This document shows positions 16,952 through 26,096 of a DNA stretch of 64,000 nt, one piece after another. The notes below the pieces were generated by a model. That model saw nothing but the letters and a program-made list of their open reading frames with translations, made no database searches and was not told the origin of the DNA. Position 1 is the stretch's first letter; the number at the start of each line of letters is the position of its first letter. The DNA is taken from IMG/VR virus record IMGVR_UViG_3300032240_000659, positions 1 to 64,000 of that record, one strand, 5' to 3'. Source of the DNA: a virus. The translations under genes and the position numbers were made by a program.

Positions 16952-17382
16952 AAGATAGAATTATTTGTAGCGGAGCATTATTTTATGCTAAATCTACAAG
17001 GCGAGTGTTACTTCTACAAAAAGCTCACGGAAAACATGCAAGCACTTGGGGGCTCGTAGGTGGAACTACTGTAAACGGGGAAAGTCCGTGGCAGGGATTA
17101 CAGCGTGAAATTGTTGAAGAAATAGGTGCAATGCCTAATGTTATTAAAAATATACCGCTGGAAACATTTGTCAGCAACGATAGTGTTTTTAATTTCCATA
17201 CATACTTGTGTGTTATTAAAGAAGAATTTATACCCATACTAAGTGAAGAACATAGTGCGTGGGCGTGGGCTACTATTGATTATGCTCCTAAACCCTTACA
17301 CCAAGGTTTGCGAAGTAGTTTTGGTAACAAAACTATTCGTGCTAAATTACAAACTGTTTTTGACGTTGTTGACCTAATATGA
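16933..17382 (+). CDS. Nudix hydrolase
   Basis: 149 aa. The Nudix box is intact: GTTVNGE, seven residues, then REIVEEIG (about residues 44-66), preceded by WGLVGG. These enzymes hydrolyse nucleoside diphosphate-linked compounds; substrate cannot be told from the sequence. The ATG lies inside the end of gp15 in another frame, and its stop overlaps the next ATG (ATGA). It is therefore expressed as part of the gp14-gp15 message. A metabolic enzyme on a late virion transcript is unusual and suggests a function late in infection. Confidence 0.92.
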   Translation: METSAVKDRIICSGALFYAKSTRRVLLLQKAHGKHASTWGLVGGTTVNGESPWQGLQREIVEEIGAMPNVIKNIPLETFVSNDSVFNFHTYLCVIKEEFIPILSEEHSAWAWATIDYAPKPLHQGLRSSFGNKTIRAKLQTVFDVVDLI

Positions 17383-17600
17383 AAACACCACCCTGGCTTA
17401 TTGTACTAGCACTGATCGATCAGGTACCCGAAGAACATAGAGCACCAAACTGGGCCGATAGATTACAAACTTGTTATGATTGTGAACATCTTGTTGAAGT
17501 TGCCCTAGTAAAACAACAAGTATGCAACAAATGCTACTGCGTTATGAATAAAAAAGTTACTCTTAAATCATCAACATGCCCGCTTGACAAATGGCATTAA
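17379..17600 (+). CDS. Small zinc-ribbon protein (DUF6171-like)
   Basis: 73 aa. The pattern CYDC...L, then CNKCYCVMNKK, then CPLDKW matches small zinc proteins with CxxC-x15-CxxCxC-x12-CPxxKW spacing (my recollection is DUF6171). Role unknown. The start overlaps the Nudix stop by ATGA. It converges on the 96-aa gene, with a 4-base 3' overlap. Confidence 0.8.
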   Translation: MKTPPWLIVLALIDQVPEEHRAPNWADRLQTCYDCEHLVEVALVKQQVCNKCYCVMNKKVTLKSSTCPLDKWH

Positions 17601-17887
17601 CTAACTGAATTATACCATATATACCAATTAGCTCTTGCAAGTTCGTACGCAAGTTGTTTTTCTTCTAACTCCGATGCGCTAGCATCTCTGTTAACATACA
17701 GTCCGGACATGTTGCTATATTCTGTAGCGGCTTCTCGATATGCTTTGTACAATAAATCAGGTTCATCGTTTGGTTGAACTGCATGTTTACCAATTGCCTC
17801 GGCACATTTTGTTGCCTCTTCAATCCAATTTTTACCTTTAAACCAAGTTAGTAGCGGTCTTCCATCAGCTGTGAGTAAATTTTCCAT
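17597..17887 (-). CDS. Small unknown protein downstream of the 1293-aa fibre gene
   Basis: 96 aa, not recognised. It is helical and acidic, with LLTWFKGKNWIEEATKCAEA and a C-terminal aromatic-rich segment ARANWYIWYN. It has an AAGGAT ribosome site and starts 4 nt after the stop of the 1293-aa fibre-like gene, so it is co-transcribed with it. Small genes in this position often encode fibre assembly helpers, but no sequence feature proves that here. Confidence 0.7.
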   Translation of the reverse strand: MENLLTADGRPLLTWFKGKNWIEEATKCAEAIGKHAVQPNDEPDLLYKAYREAATEYSNMSGLYVNRDASASELEEKQLAYELARANWYIWYNSVS

Positions 17888-17890
17888 ATG

Positions 17891-20800
17891 TTATCCTTGT
17901 GCCTCTGTCCACGAAATACGAGCTTTAACCGTTGCAGTGTTTACACTTAAATTAGTTGCAAATACTACAAGCAAATCAGGGCCGTCTGGGTAACCATTAT
18001 TACCGCCTAAAATACTGTTACCTAAATCACGAATAATACTAATATCTTGGTTTGTAATGGCTGCACGACCGTTACCGTCATCAGCATAGAACGAGTACAT
18101 ATTATCGCCGGCTGTTGGTGCAGGGGTCGTACCTTTTACACTATGATCTAAGTATTGACTAATACTACCGTTACCTACTGAGACCCAATTTGATGTTGTT
18201 GTAAACAGTGTGCTTTCACTATTAATTTTAATACTAATGCTTAGTGCGTAACTGGTTACAATACCAACGCTTTTTAATGTAATAGCAGACCTATTGATCA
18301 AATTTCTAATTCCAAATTCTCGGCCAATACCATTATCCACCGTAGGGGCTAATCTAATGCTAATTAATGGAACTGTTGAGCCAGAGCCGATTGTTATGTT
18401 ATTTGTCATTTGGGATGTAAACAAATATGATTTATCTTCATCAAACCTACCATCCATAATAGCCGAAACGCCCCAATGGCTTAATGCAGGGGCACAGTTT
18501 TGATTAAAACTTTGAACTGAATCTCCTACGCTTGCACTAGCATTAGATGATAACCCGTATTCGTTGCGTAGATCAATAGTAAAGTTTGTATTGGCGCCAC
18601 TGATTGTTCCTTTTGTGTAGCGAATTACTTCACTGTTGATAATAGCTCTACCTTTTTTTACAAATTGATCTGCATCAGTAGTGAGCATAGTAAAACTAGT
18701 ACCACTAGTTGACAGCGAGCTAGTTAACACACCTAACTTAGATTTAGTATTAATTTCAAATCTTCCTGGTAAGTTACCAGAGCGCATATATGCTTCTGTA
18801 TTAATGTTATTTTGCGGGGCTTGATGAATATAGATAATGCTACCGTCAAGACTTCTCATACCCCATCGAATACGTCCTGCACCATACCACGAGTAATCAA
18901 GAAATACCATCTGCATTTTAGTTCTATCAAACACAAATCCGCTTGGACCAGTGCCATCAATTTTATCTAAGTTAAAGTTACTTTGTATTACTCGAGTGTC
19001 AACTGTTTTTTGGATTTTTAAGCCGGTTTCTGTGTTTCCTCTGTAATCTGGCTGAACGGCCAACGAGGTATTTGAAAATATATTGGTAACTAGATAACTA
19101 CATCCTTTGATAACAACATAGTTTCCGGCAGCAAGCTGGGTTGCCCATTTAGTATTTGTACCTGTAACTGTTGCTGAGTTATTTGTTACAGCCGCTGTTC
19201 CGCTTAAAATTAATGTAGACGATCTTTTTACTACTGCTAGATCAGTGCCATCGTGCTCAAAGAAAATTCCGTTTTGATCGTCATACAACCCATCACGTAC
19301 TACCGCATCAGTCCATGATACCAGTGTAATTTTTTGCTGGCCGCCTGGAAACAAATCAGTAATACTTGGTGAAACTTTAATAGTAAATGTTTTATCATTA
19401 GTAATACTCTGTACATAATATAAACCGTTATAGTTGAGACCAGTCGATACAGTAAATCCACTTAATAAAATATATGCGCCAACTCGGTATGTATCCGGCT
19501 GAGCAAAACCATTGACCTGATCAGTTGTGATGTTAAGATCAAAATATGGATAACTTGAAGCATTATATACATTGGTCAATACAACATAAGTTGCAACATC
19601 ATACGTTGGAGCAAATAATATACCAGTACTAAATTGAATACCTTTACCAGATTGATAACGGAAGTACTTACGTGTTTGTCGAATAATTTGGCAGTTTGGT
19701 GTTGACGAACCTGGATTAATTTGTACACCACCGCTTTGAAATCTATGAAATCCAATACCTGTTGGACGGACATAAATCTTTGTAGTACCTGTACTAACAG
19801 TGGTGGCACTACCATAATTAGATAAAGCATTTCCGGTATATGTAACAACTGTACTACTTAGAATATTTTTGACTGAAAAAGATCCAATGTATACTTGTGC
19901 AGACTGGCTCGCATCAACCACGTAAATATATTGTCCAGGAAATAGGCCATGATATGTACTAAACGTAATTTGTAAATCTGTAGTGCCTACTACAGTAGTA
20001 ATGCTAGTTAACGGAATCTCGGCACTGGTAAAAAAGCCACCAGTATAAATTGTAGTATAATTTGAAACATAATTTGTTCCAGATACTAATGATACGCTCA
20101 TAGTAGCTACAAACGACAATGAACTTGGGACTGATTTAATTAAATAAGAACCATCTAAATATAAGCTGGCAGTTTCTTTAAGAATAATAGGTTGTCCAAT
20201 GTAAAATGCCGTACTTGGAGTTGTGTTAACTGTTACTGTTACGTCTCGACTTGCGCCAGCTGATGTAATAATTTGATATGCTGAGTTACTGACTGGAAAA
20301 CTACTGTTCTGTGCAACAAATGTTGAGTTCACTCCGTCACCAACTGCCGGTGCATTAACACCATATGTACTACCAGCCGTTGGTATATGTACTTTAATAG
20401 TATTTGAGCCGCTTGTAAACCATACTTCGTAAATATAAGTTACACCAGTTGCACAGCAGTTGTTACCTTCAGCTCGAATAATAAAAGTGCTGCCAACTGT
20501 TCCAGTGTAATATTGGTACATAGTTCTATCACCTGGCATAATCATCAAAGAAGGGAACGGTGGATTTGCACCAGTAAGTCCTGAATATGCGTTTGAACCT
20601 CCGCCAAATGTTATATAACCATTAGATCCTAAATAGACAGTAGAATAATTAACACCTAAAAACGGTACAGTAAACGGTAATGAGATAGGATAGTTAGCAT
20701 CGTCAGCATAACTAGCACCGTAATTTAAAATAAGTGTCAGACCGGTAGTACCGTTGGCTGCGTAGGTAATAGTTGATATAGCAGCCGAAGCACCTCCAGG

Positions 20801-21772
20801 AACCGGCAAAATACTAGTGATCTGGCTGGCGGTAAATGATGGTTCATTTGCCTTACTATAAACTGATGGAATATTATTAACTAGTGACACGGTTTCCCAT
20901 TTAGTACCTTGTAGGCTATATTCAAAGTCAGTATCGATCATAGCTTGAGGCTCTGATACACGTTGTTTTTCTACAGGATCTTGATAGGTAGGATGAGGTT
21001 TAACAAACTCAGTGTCTTTATTAACAAATATCTGTAACTTGTCTTGAGAAGACATTCCAGTTGTATCTGTATACAGTGCATATCGAGTTTGTTGTGTAGG
21101 AAATTGGTAAATGGAATAACCAGCTTTTGTACTGTCAGCAAAATTATATACAATAGTGCTTTTAGTAACGTTTGTGATTAACAACAAATCTTTATAATTA
21201 ATATTTCCGTCAATATAGACATATCCGTATGATCCACTAGCAGTTGTAATTGACGGAGATGTACCTGTATTAATATATGAAGTAAGATTACCGGCCAAGC
21301 CGGTAATTACTGTGCTGGCGCCAGCCTCAGCGGCTGATCCTGATGCATTTTGTGTAACTATTGTTTGATATGCAGGACTAGCGGCAGTACCTGTAAAAAT
21401 ATAATTGTTAATTAAGTCTCTAATATAGTTATGTGTTGAAATTTCAGGACTTCTGTCACCGTCAATTTGGGGGATTCCGTTAGACCAATAAAAACTACCC
21501 ATTTGCACGGTTTCAACATTACCGCCAAATCGTAAATCATTAATGTAAGCATCAATAACATAACCAACATCTCGCTCACATTTAAAACTGTTATAGGTAA
21601 AATTAATAAAAGGAGAAACGTTGTTAGCAACCTGATAAGCAATGTAGGCAGTTGCCATTACTTGTATATATCGTTTGTTATTAGATAGTCGTGTAACAGC
21701 ATTAGGATATGCGTTGTATGTTTGATTATACCCTGGTGTAAATGAGTAATTGTATATCTGTTGTTTTGCCAT
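17891..21772 (-). CDS. Large fibre-like virion protein, paralog of the 969-aa protein at 36527-39436
   Basis: 1293 aa. It shares ordered segments with the 969-aa protein: LLLITNVTKSTIVYNF, DPVEKQRVSEPQAMIDTDFE, YFRYQSGKGIQFSTG, LDYSWYGAGRIRWGMRSLDG, NTEAYMRSGNL, LSHWGVSAIMDGRFDEDKS and RDLGNSILGG. The first 100 residues are unique and helical. Its middle part (about residues 300-700) holds inserted beta modules, some of the shared 'VGQ/PGQ' type. No catalytic motif is visible. I infer a tail fibre or surface appendage. A GCTAAATA octamer overlaps the upstream stop, 24 nt before the ATG. Confidence 0.85.
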   Translation of the reverse strand: MAKQQIYNYSFTPGYNQTYNAYPNAVTRLSNNKRYIQVMATAYIAYQVANNVSPFINFTYNSFKCERDVGYVIDAYINDLRFGGNVETVQMGSFYWSNGIPQIDGDRSPEISTHNYIRDLINNYIFTGTAASPAYQTIVTQNASGSAAEAGASTVITGLAGNLTSYINTGTSPSITTASGSYGYVYIDGNINYKDLLLITNVTKSTIVYNFADSTKAGYSIYQFPTQQTRYALYTDTTGMSSQDKLQIFVNKDTEFVKPHPTYQDPVEKQRVSEPQAMIDTDFEYSLQGTKWETVSLVNNIPSVYSKANEPSFTASQITSILPVPGGASAAISTITYAANGTTGLTLILNYGASYADDANYPISLPFTVPFLGVNYSTVYLGSNGYITFGGGSNAYSGLTGANPPFPSLMIMPGDRTMYQYYTGTVGSTFIIRAEGNNCCATGVTYIYEVWFTSGSNTIKVHIPTAGSTYGVNAPAVGDGVNSTFVAQNSSFPVSNSAYQIITSAGASRDVTVTVNTTPSTAFYIGQPIILKETASLYLDGSYLIKSVPSSLSFVATMSVSLVSGTNYVSNYTTIYTGGFFTSAEIPLTSITTVVGTTDLQITFSTYHGLFPGQYIYVVDASQSAQVYIGSFSVKNILSSTVVTYTGNALSNYGSATTVSTGTTKIYVRPTGIGFHRFQSGGVQINPGSSTPNCQIIRQTRKYFRYQSGKGIQFSTGILFAPTYDVATYVVLTNVYNASSYPYFDLNITTDQVNGFAQPDTYRVGAYILLSGFTVSTGLNYNGLYYVQSITNDKTFTIKVSPSITDLFPGGQQKITLVSWTDAVVRDGLYDDQNGIFFEHDGTDLAVVKRSSTLILSGTAAVTNNSATVTGTNTKWATQLAAGNYVVIKGCSYLVTNIFSNTSLAVQPDYRGNTETGLKIQKTVDTRVIQSNFNLDKIDGTGPSGFVFDRTKMQMVFLDYSWYGAGRIRWGMRSLDGSIIYIHQAPQNNINTEAYMRSGNLPGRFEINTKSKLGVLTSSLSTSGTSFTMLTTDADQFVKKGRAIINSEVIRYTKGTISGANTNFTIDLRNEYGLSSNASASVGDSVQSFNQNCAPALSHWGVSAIMDGRFDEDKSYLFTSQMTNNITIGSGSTVPLISIRLAPTVDNGIGREFGIRNLINRSAITLKSVGIVTSYALSISIKINSESTLFTTTSNWVSVGNGSISQYLDHSVKGTTPAPTAGDNMYSFYADDGNGRAAITNQDISIIRDLGNSILGGNNGYPDGPDLLVVFATNLSVNTATVKARISWTEAQG

Positions 21773-21796
21773 TTTTATTATTAACCTATTGTACCA

Positions 21797-21804
21797 TATT
21801 TAGC
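21797..21804 (-). promoter_or_regulatory. Candidate late promoter GCTAAATA overlapping the upstream stop
   Basis: GCTAAATA reads on the minus strand. Its TAA is the stop codon of the 143-aa gene (21800-21802). It lies 24 bases before the ATG at 21772. Confidence 0.4.
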
Positions 21805-22231
21805 TGAGTGCCACTGCGTATGCAATGGATAAGGCGTTACTAACTAGTGCTGATCCGCTTGCAGTTATTGTTCCAGATACTGCCATATTTCCCGTTACTT
21901 GTAACTTAGTAACACCGTCATCAATGCCAGTTCCTATTAAAATATTACCGCTATACTGTGCTAGTTTTACTAGTCCAGCGCTAGTTACTTCAATACTTGG
22001 AATTCCAGACACATCATTAGCTGAAAAAATTGTACCTGACAAGCTATTAGTTAACGATAACAATTGTCCATTACTAGACTCAAAACTTAGTGTTCCGCTA
22101 TTAGCAGGATATGCCAGCACTGATATGTTTTGTGCAGCCGTTGACCCATCGGCGCCGCTGAACACAATTTTAGGATCAGCAGACTGCCCGTTGTTTGGTG
22201 TTATTACTATATTTTTGTCGGTTAGTGCCAT
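21800..22231 (-). CDS. Short fibre-type structural protein
   Basis: 143 aa. The protein is beta-rich with low charge. The C-terminal third has TKLQVTGNMAVSGTITASG, a motif common in phage tail fibres where short 'V.GN..VSGT..' strands wind around a trimer axis. The N-terminal DKNIVITPNNGQSADPKIVF looks like a fold that pairs with longer fibres. It has no clear ribosome site; GGTAAATA lies six bases before the ATG. It sits between the 159-aa gene and the 1293-aa gene. Exact role unknown. Confidence 0.75.
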   Translation of the reverse strand: MALTDKNIVITPNNGQSADPKIVFSGADGSTAAQNISVLAYPANSGTLSFESSNGQLLSLTNSLSGTIFSANDVSGIPSIEVTSAGLVKLAQYSGNILIGTGIDDGVTKLQVTGNMAVSGTITASGSALVSNALSIAYAVALS

Positions 22232-22237
22232 ATTGTA

Positions 22238-22245
22238 TATTTACC
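22238..22245 (-). promoter_or_regulatory. Candidate late promoter GGTAAATA abutting the 143-aa gene
   Basis: GGTAAATA reads on the minus strand, six bases before the ATG at 22231, with two mismatches to TATAAATA. Confidence 0.4.
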
Positions 22246-22247
22246 TT

Positions 22248-22727
22248 TTATACTATTGCCGTTTGTACTGGAAACATAATTGCGGTAACACTATCGTTAA
22301 CCTGGCTTAGTCCGTGTAAAATTTCGTTTGCTACTAAGAAACAATCCCCATTTTTTAATTTATAAAAATTTGCGGTTGAATTAGTTTCATCAAAGATGAT
22401 TATTTCTTCATTGATTCCTGTGTTTAAAATTAAAATTCCTATATAATTACATTTTTCTTGCCACATACTACTAGTATGATTGTGTATTTCATTAGAACTA
22501 TGTTTAAGATATTGTGCTATCCATATACTTTCGGGTAATAATGCATTGGTATTCTCTAATCCAAATTCATGCTGGATTTTAGTTGATAATTCTACTGAAT
22601 TATTAACAAACTCTAAACATTCTTCTGGTTTAAGATTTCGACTGATTGTTGATAACCCGTCTGATAGTTTTGCATATTTTAAATAAGCATCTATATTTTC
22701 TAAGTTAAAATTACAAATTTTTTTCAT
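22248..22727 (-). CDS. Unknown soluble protein, weak resemblance to cupin/2OG-oxygenase fold
   Basis: 159 aa. The first half is helical. The second half reads like a double-stranded beta-helix: EIHNHTSSMWQ, then NYIGILILN, KNGDCFLVANEILHGLSQV and a final ITAIMFPV-like strand (VTAIMFPV). In 2OG-Fe(II) oxygenases an H-x-D, a distal H and an Arg would occupy such places. Here the first site is H-N-H and no distal Arg is visible, so an oxygenase call is not supported. Unlike its neighbours it is not low in complexity. No Shine-Dalgarno sequence or late octamer precedes the ATG. It may be an enzyme or accessory factor carried among fibre genes. Confidence 0.7.
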   Translation of the reverse strand: MKKICNFNLENIDAYLKYAKLSDGLSTISRNLKPEECLEFVNNSVELSTKIQHEFGLENTNALLPESIWIAQYLKHSSNEIHNHTSSMWQEKCNYIGILILNTGINEEIIIFDETNSTANFYKLKNGDCFLVANEILHGLSQVNDSVTAIMFPVQTAIV

Positions 22728-22731
22728 AATA

Positions 22732-24900
22732 TTAATATTGAATAGTTACAGATCCATTAGTACCAGCAACACCTCCTGCACTACCTCCTGCGCTGCCGCC
22801 GCCTTGTGAACTAAGAACAAGAGGTGTTGTTGCACCACCGCGTGGATTGGTTTGATCTTTTAGAAAATTCCAGCCACCTTGCCCAGAAGCGTTTGCATTA
22901 GTTATGTTATTTTGGCCGCCTTGGCCGCCAATATATCCGCCACCGCCGCCACCGCCGGGGTTTGTGCGTTGAATTGTGCCGCCTGTACCACCTCCGCCGC
23001 CGCCACCGCCGCCACCGAAGCCGCCTCTGGAACCAACACCAGTTCCGTCGTTAATACCATTACCAGCGGTCCCGTTACCGCCTAGACCAAAGCTAGTGCC
23101 ATATCCACCACCGCCGCCGGCGCCGCCTGCATCTAAACTTGCAGAACCGGTCCATGTTGTTCCACCATTGCCTCCACCAGAGATATCGCCAGAGGCACCA
23201 TTTAAAATTGAGTTAGAAAAAATTGTAGATGAATTACCTGTTCCTCCCGGACCTCCACTAGCGGGTGTGGAACTATAGACTACAGTGTGACCTCCTGATG
23301 TTGTTGCCACACCGGTGCCAACTGCTGGAATGTTTACGGAGCTTCCACCTCCACCACCTGCAGATACAATGTGAGTACTTCCACTTATTAGTCCGCTAAA
23401 ACCACCGCCACCACCGCCATACCTAGTAGTAACAGTTCCACCTTTGGCTGCGCCGCCGCCGCCTACGATAACACTATAAACAGTGCCCGGTGCAGTTGCC
23501 ACCCACCCAACAATTTGGCCTCCTAAGCCGCCGGTTAGGGGGGTTGTGTCGCCGCCTCCGCCAGATCCGCCACCTCCGTTTGCAGTTACCCTTATCCAAT
23601 ATATGCCGGCAGGTACGGTAAATGATTGTGCTGCGCCAGTAAACGAAAAAGGAACCGAGGTTGTTATTGTTTGAGGATCTGCAGGAATAGTTATTACTGT
23701 TAGATTAAAACTGTTGCTACTTGATTGCCCGGATTGATCTTGAACTGTTATTGTAACACTTGTGCTACTTAGTCCCGCTGTTGGAGCTAATGTTAATAGC
23801 CCGGTGGTCGTATTAAGGTTTGCGCCGCAAGATATAGGCAACGCAGATATACTATACGTGTACGTTCCAAACCCTCCGCTAGGTATAACTGGAAAATATT
23901 GATTATATGTATTTTGACTAAGTGTAATATTAGAGGCAATATTTAATACCGTAGTCAACGGTAAAGCCGCTACTGTTAAATTAAGTGTTTTGCTACTTGT
24001 TTGTCCTATAGCATCTGTAGCAGTTATGGTGTAAGTTGTTACACTGGACAATGCCGATGGTGTGCCAGTAATAACTCCAGTAGAAACGTTCATTGAAGTA
24101 TTGGTCGGCAATGTTGGAGAAATAGAATATGTTACGTTTCTATATCCGCCGGTATAAGATATAGGCGTTACAGTTGAAAATTGATTAGCATATATAGTAG
24201 TGCTAGATACTAATTGTGTAGTTGTCAACGAAGAAAAACTAACAGTTTCAAATGTTCTAGTATAAAATGCTCTATAATTTTGCACAATTTCAACATCTGT
24301 TAAAGCTCTGTTGTAAATTCTAACTGCTCGAATGTTGCCGACAAAAGAACCAAGGCTTGGACTGTTTCCTATTCTAAGCGGATAAGCAGTTCCATTGCTA
24401 ATATTACCAGTTCCGGCAGTAGTTTGAACGCCGTTAACCCAAATAGTACTATTTCCGCTAGAAACCGTACACACAACGTGATACCAGTTATTTACCGGGT
24501 AAGTTGCGGCATCTTGTATTGTTCCGCCCGGAGTTTCAAATCTAAATGTCCCACTACTAAAATAATGCAATGCAACTTGCCAATTAGAACTGTCAGCGGC
24601 TATGGACATAATTGATTTATACCCACCGTTAGAAGTGGGGTAAACCCACGTTTCTAAAGTAAAATTAGAATTATATAAATTAGTACTTAAAATTCCGTAG
24701 TTAATTAACGAAGATCCATCAAATGCTACAGCACCGGTGGTTGTATTAAACGTAAGGGCTCCGGTAATATTTCCAGTGTTATTTCGACCGTCGTTTGTAT
24801 TCCATGTCTTTTGTCCTAGATCAAAAGAATTATATTTAAAAGAATCAATATTAAAAATTAATCCAGAGATTACTAAATTAGGCCCTGTTATCCCGCTCAT
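22732..24900 (-). CDS. Adhesin with LamG, Ig-like and glycine-rich tip domains
   Basis: 722 aa. Residues about 5-215 form a LamG/concanavalin-like domain (FTLETWVYPTSNGGYKSIMS, NNWYHVVCTVSSGNSTIWVN, IRAVRIYNRALTDVEIVQNY). Residues about 230-410 hold two putative Ig (He_PIG-like) repeats (TYSISPTLPTNTSMNVSTGV and TYTITATDAIGQTSSKTLNL). From about 425 to the end comes a Gly-rich region with many GGGGG and GG-x-GG runs broken by short polar loops. This resembles the polyglycine-helix host-binding tip of phage S16 gp38-type adhesins. I infer a receptor-binding role. Start and the previous stop overlap as ATGA, coupling it to the LamG gene upstream. Confidence 0.85.
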   Translation of the reverse strand: MSGITGPNLVISGLIFNIDSFKYNSFDLGQKTWNTNDGRNNTGNITGALTFNTTTGAVAFDGSSLINYGILSTNLYNSNFTLETWVYPTSNGGYKSIMSIAADSSNWQVALHYFSSGTFRFETPGGTIQDAATYPVNNWYHVVCTVSSGNSTIWVNGVQTTAGTGNISNGTAYPLRIGNSPSLGSFVGNIRAVRIYNRALTDVEIVQNYRAFYTRTFETVSFSSLTTTQLVSSTTIYANQFSTVTPISYTGGYRNVTYSISPTLPTNTSMNVSTGVITGTPSALSSVTTYTITATDAIGQTSSKTLNLTVAALPLTTVLNIASNITLSQNTYNQYFPVIPSGGFGTYTYSISALPISCGANLNTTTGLLTLAPTAGLSSTSVTITVQDQSGQSSSNSFNLTVITIPADPQTITTSVPFSFTGAAQSFTVPAGIYWIRVTANGGGGSGGGGDTTPLTGGLGGQIVGWVATAPGTVYSVIVGGGGAAKGGTVTTRYGGGGGGFSGLISGSTHIVSAGGGGGSSVNIPAVGTGVATTSGGHTVVYSSTPASGGPGGTGNSSTIFSNSILNGASGDISGGGNGGTTWTGSASLDAGGAGGGGGYGTSFGLGGNGTAGNGINDGTGVGSRGGFGGGGGGGGGGTGGTIQRTNPGGGGGGGYIGGQGGQNNITNANASGQGGWNFLKDQTNPRGGATTPLVLSSQGGGSAGGSAGGVAGTNGSVTIQY

Positions 24901-26096
24901 AGACCGTATCTTCCTTTGTATGTATTATATATTTGTAATATTTCTACGGTACTTAATGCACTGGTGAATACACTAATATTAGATATTGACCCGTTGATAT
25001 AAGAACCGTCTCTAGGGTTATAGCCTATGTACACAAGAGAACCGTCACCAAAATTATAATTTGAAGGCAGTGTTATTGATAAAGACTGTACATTGTCTTT
25101 ATATAAAATTAACGAAGTACCATTTCTAACCACTACTAAATGATGCCATGCTAGATCATTAACATCAACTCCTGATAAGTTATCTACAATACCATTATTA
25201 TAATAGGTAAAATTATAGTTAGTCGATGAATGAGATATTTTAAATGCCCAGGCGCCGTTAATTGGGCTTCCGGTAAATCCTTGACTTAGTAGTGCAGAAT
25301 ATGCTGTTTGACTTGTTGAGTTAGCTTTCCACCAGATGCTAATAGTCCAGTTAGTTGTACCTAATTTAGCAACTGGCACATTATATCCGTTAACTAAGGC
25401 AGCACCACCAGTGACATTGCCGTTAAATGAAAGAAGGCCGCTAGTTACATTTGGTGTTACTTGGTAATATAAAATAGCATTGGTGGTAGAATCATTACTA
25501 ATTAAATTTTTCCAAGTTGTTCCATTTAAATTAGCTTGAGGATTAAAAGTAGTTACAGCATTGGCACGTTCAACTTGTAGGCCATCAAACCAAATACTTG
25601 CACCGTTGGTTGTGTTACCTAATCTAGCTTGAACCCAGGCGGTTGACGCACCGCTAAACGTTGCAGTAAAACTAAAACGTTGCCAAAAAGTAGTAACTGT
25701 AACTCCGCTACTAGGCGCTTCTAAATAGTTGCCCGAAGCATTTGCACTAAACAAATAAGGTAATGCTTGTGCTGTTGTACTTGCTTTGGCCCAATAACTC
25801 ATAGTCCATGTTTGGCCGTTGGCTGCTGGAGCTAGGTTCCATGTTAAAGTATTAAACGTTGCAATATATGCATCGGTACCTGTTGATGTTAGTTTCAAAG
25901 GTATACCACCGGCAGGGCTACGATCTATAGTTGTGTCTCTACTGATTGATCCAGTATTAACACTGGCTGTTCCGCACCATGCATATAGATCAAGAGGATT
26001 TGGAATTACATTAGGACTATAACTTTTAGGATTAGCCGCGTCATAGCACATCACTAGTGTTGACGTTGGGATCAAAGGATTATATGCAACTGTCAT
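24897..26096 (-). CDS. Two-domain carbohydrate-binding-type adhesin with LamG
   Basis: 399 aa. The N-terminus LVMCYDAANPKSYSPN is shared with the 217-aa neighbour. Residues about 45-185 look like a CBM4/9-type jelly roll (SYWAKASTTAQALPYLFSA, FWQRFSFTATFSGASTAWVQ, SIWFDGLQVERANAVTTFNP). Residues about 195-399 form a LamG domain (WTISIWWKANSTSQ, LAWHHLVVVRNGTSLILYKD, ISNISVFTSALSTVEILQIY). It ends KGRYGL, like its neighbour. Sugar binding on the host surface is inferred from the fold. Both ends overlap the neighbouring genes by ATGA. Confidence 0.85.
   Translation of the reverse strand: MTVAYNPLIPTSTLVMCYDAANPKSYSPNVIPNPLDLYAWCGTASVNTGSISRDTTIDRSPAGGIPLKLTSTGTDAYIATFNTLTWNLAPAANGQTWTMSYWAKASTTAQALPYLFSANASGNYLEAPSSGVTVTTFWQRFSFTATFSGASTAWVQARLGNTTNGASIWFDGLQVERANAVTTFNPQANLNGTTWKNLISNDSTTNAILYYQVTPNVTSGLLSFNGNVTGGAALVNGYNVPVAKLGTTNWTISIWWKANSTSQTAYSALLSQGFTGSPINGAWAFKISHSSTNYNFTYYNNGIVDNLSGVDVNDLAWHHLVVVRNGTSLILYKDNVQSLSITLPSNYNFGDGSLVYIGYNPRDGSYINGSISNISVFTSALSTVEILQIYNTYKGRYGL

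Noticed and set aside
22976-23278. Proline-rich plus-strand frame
   Set aside because: Antisense of the glycine-rich adhesin tip (GGN read as NCC); no start context.
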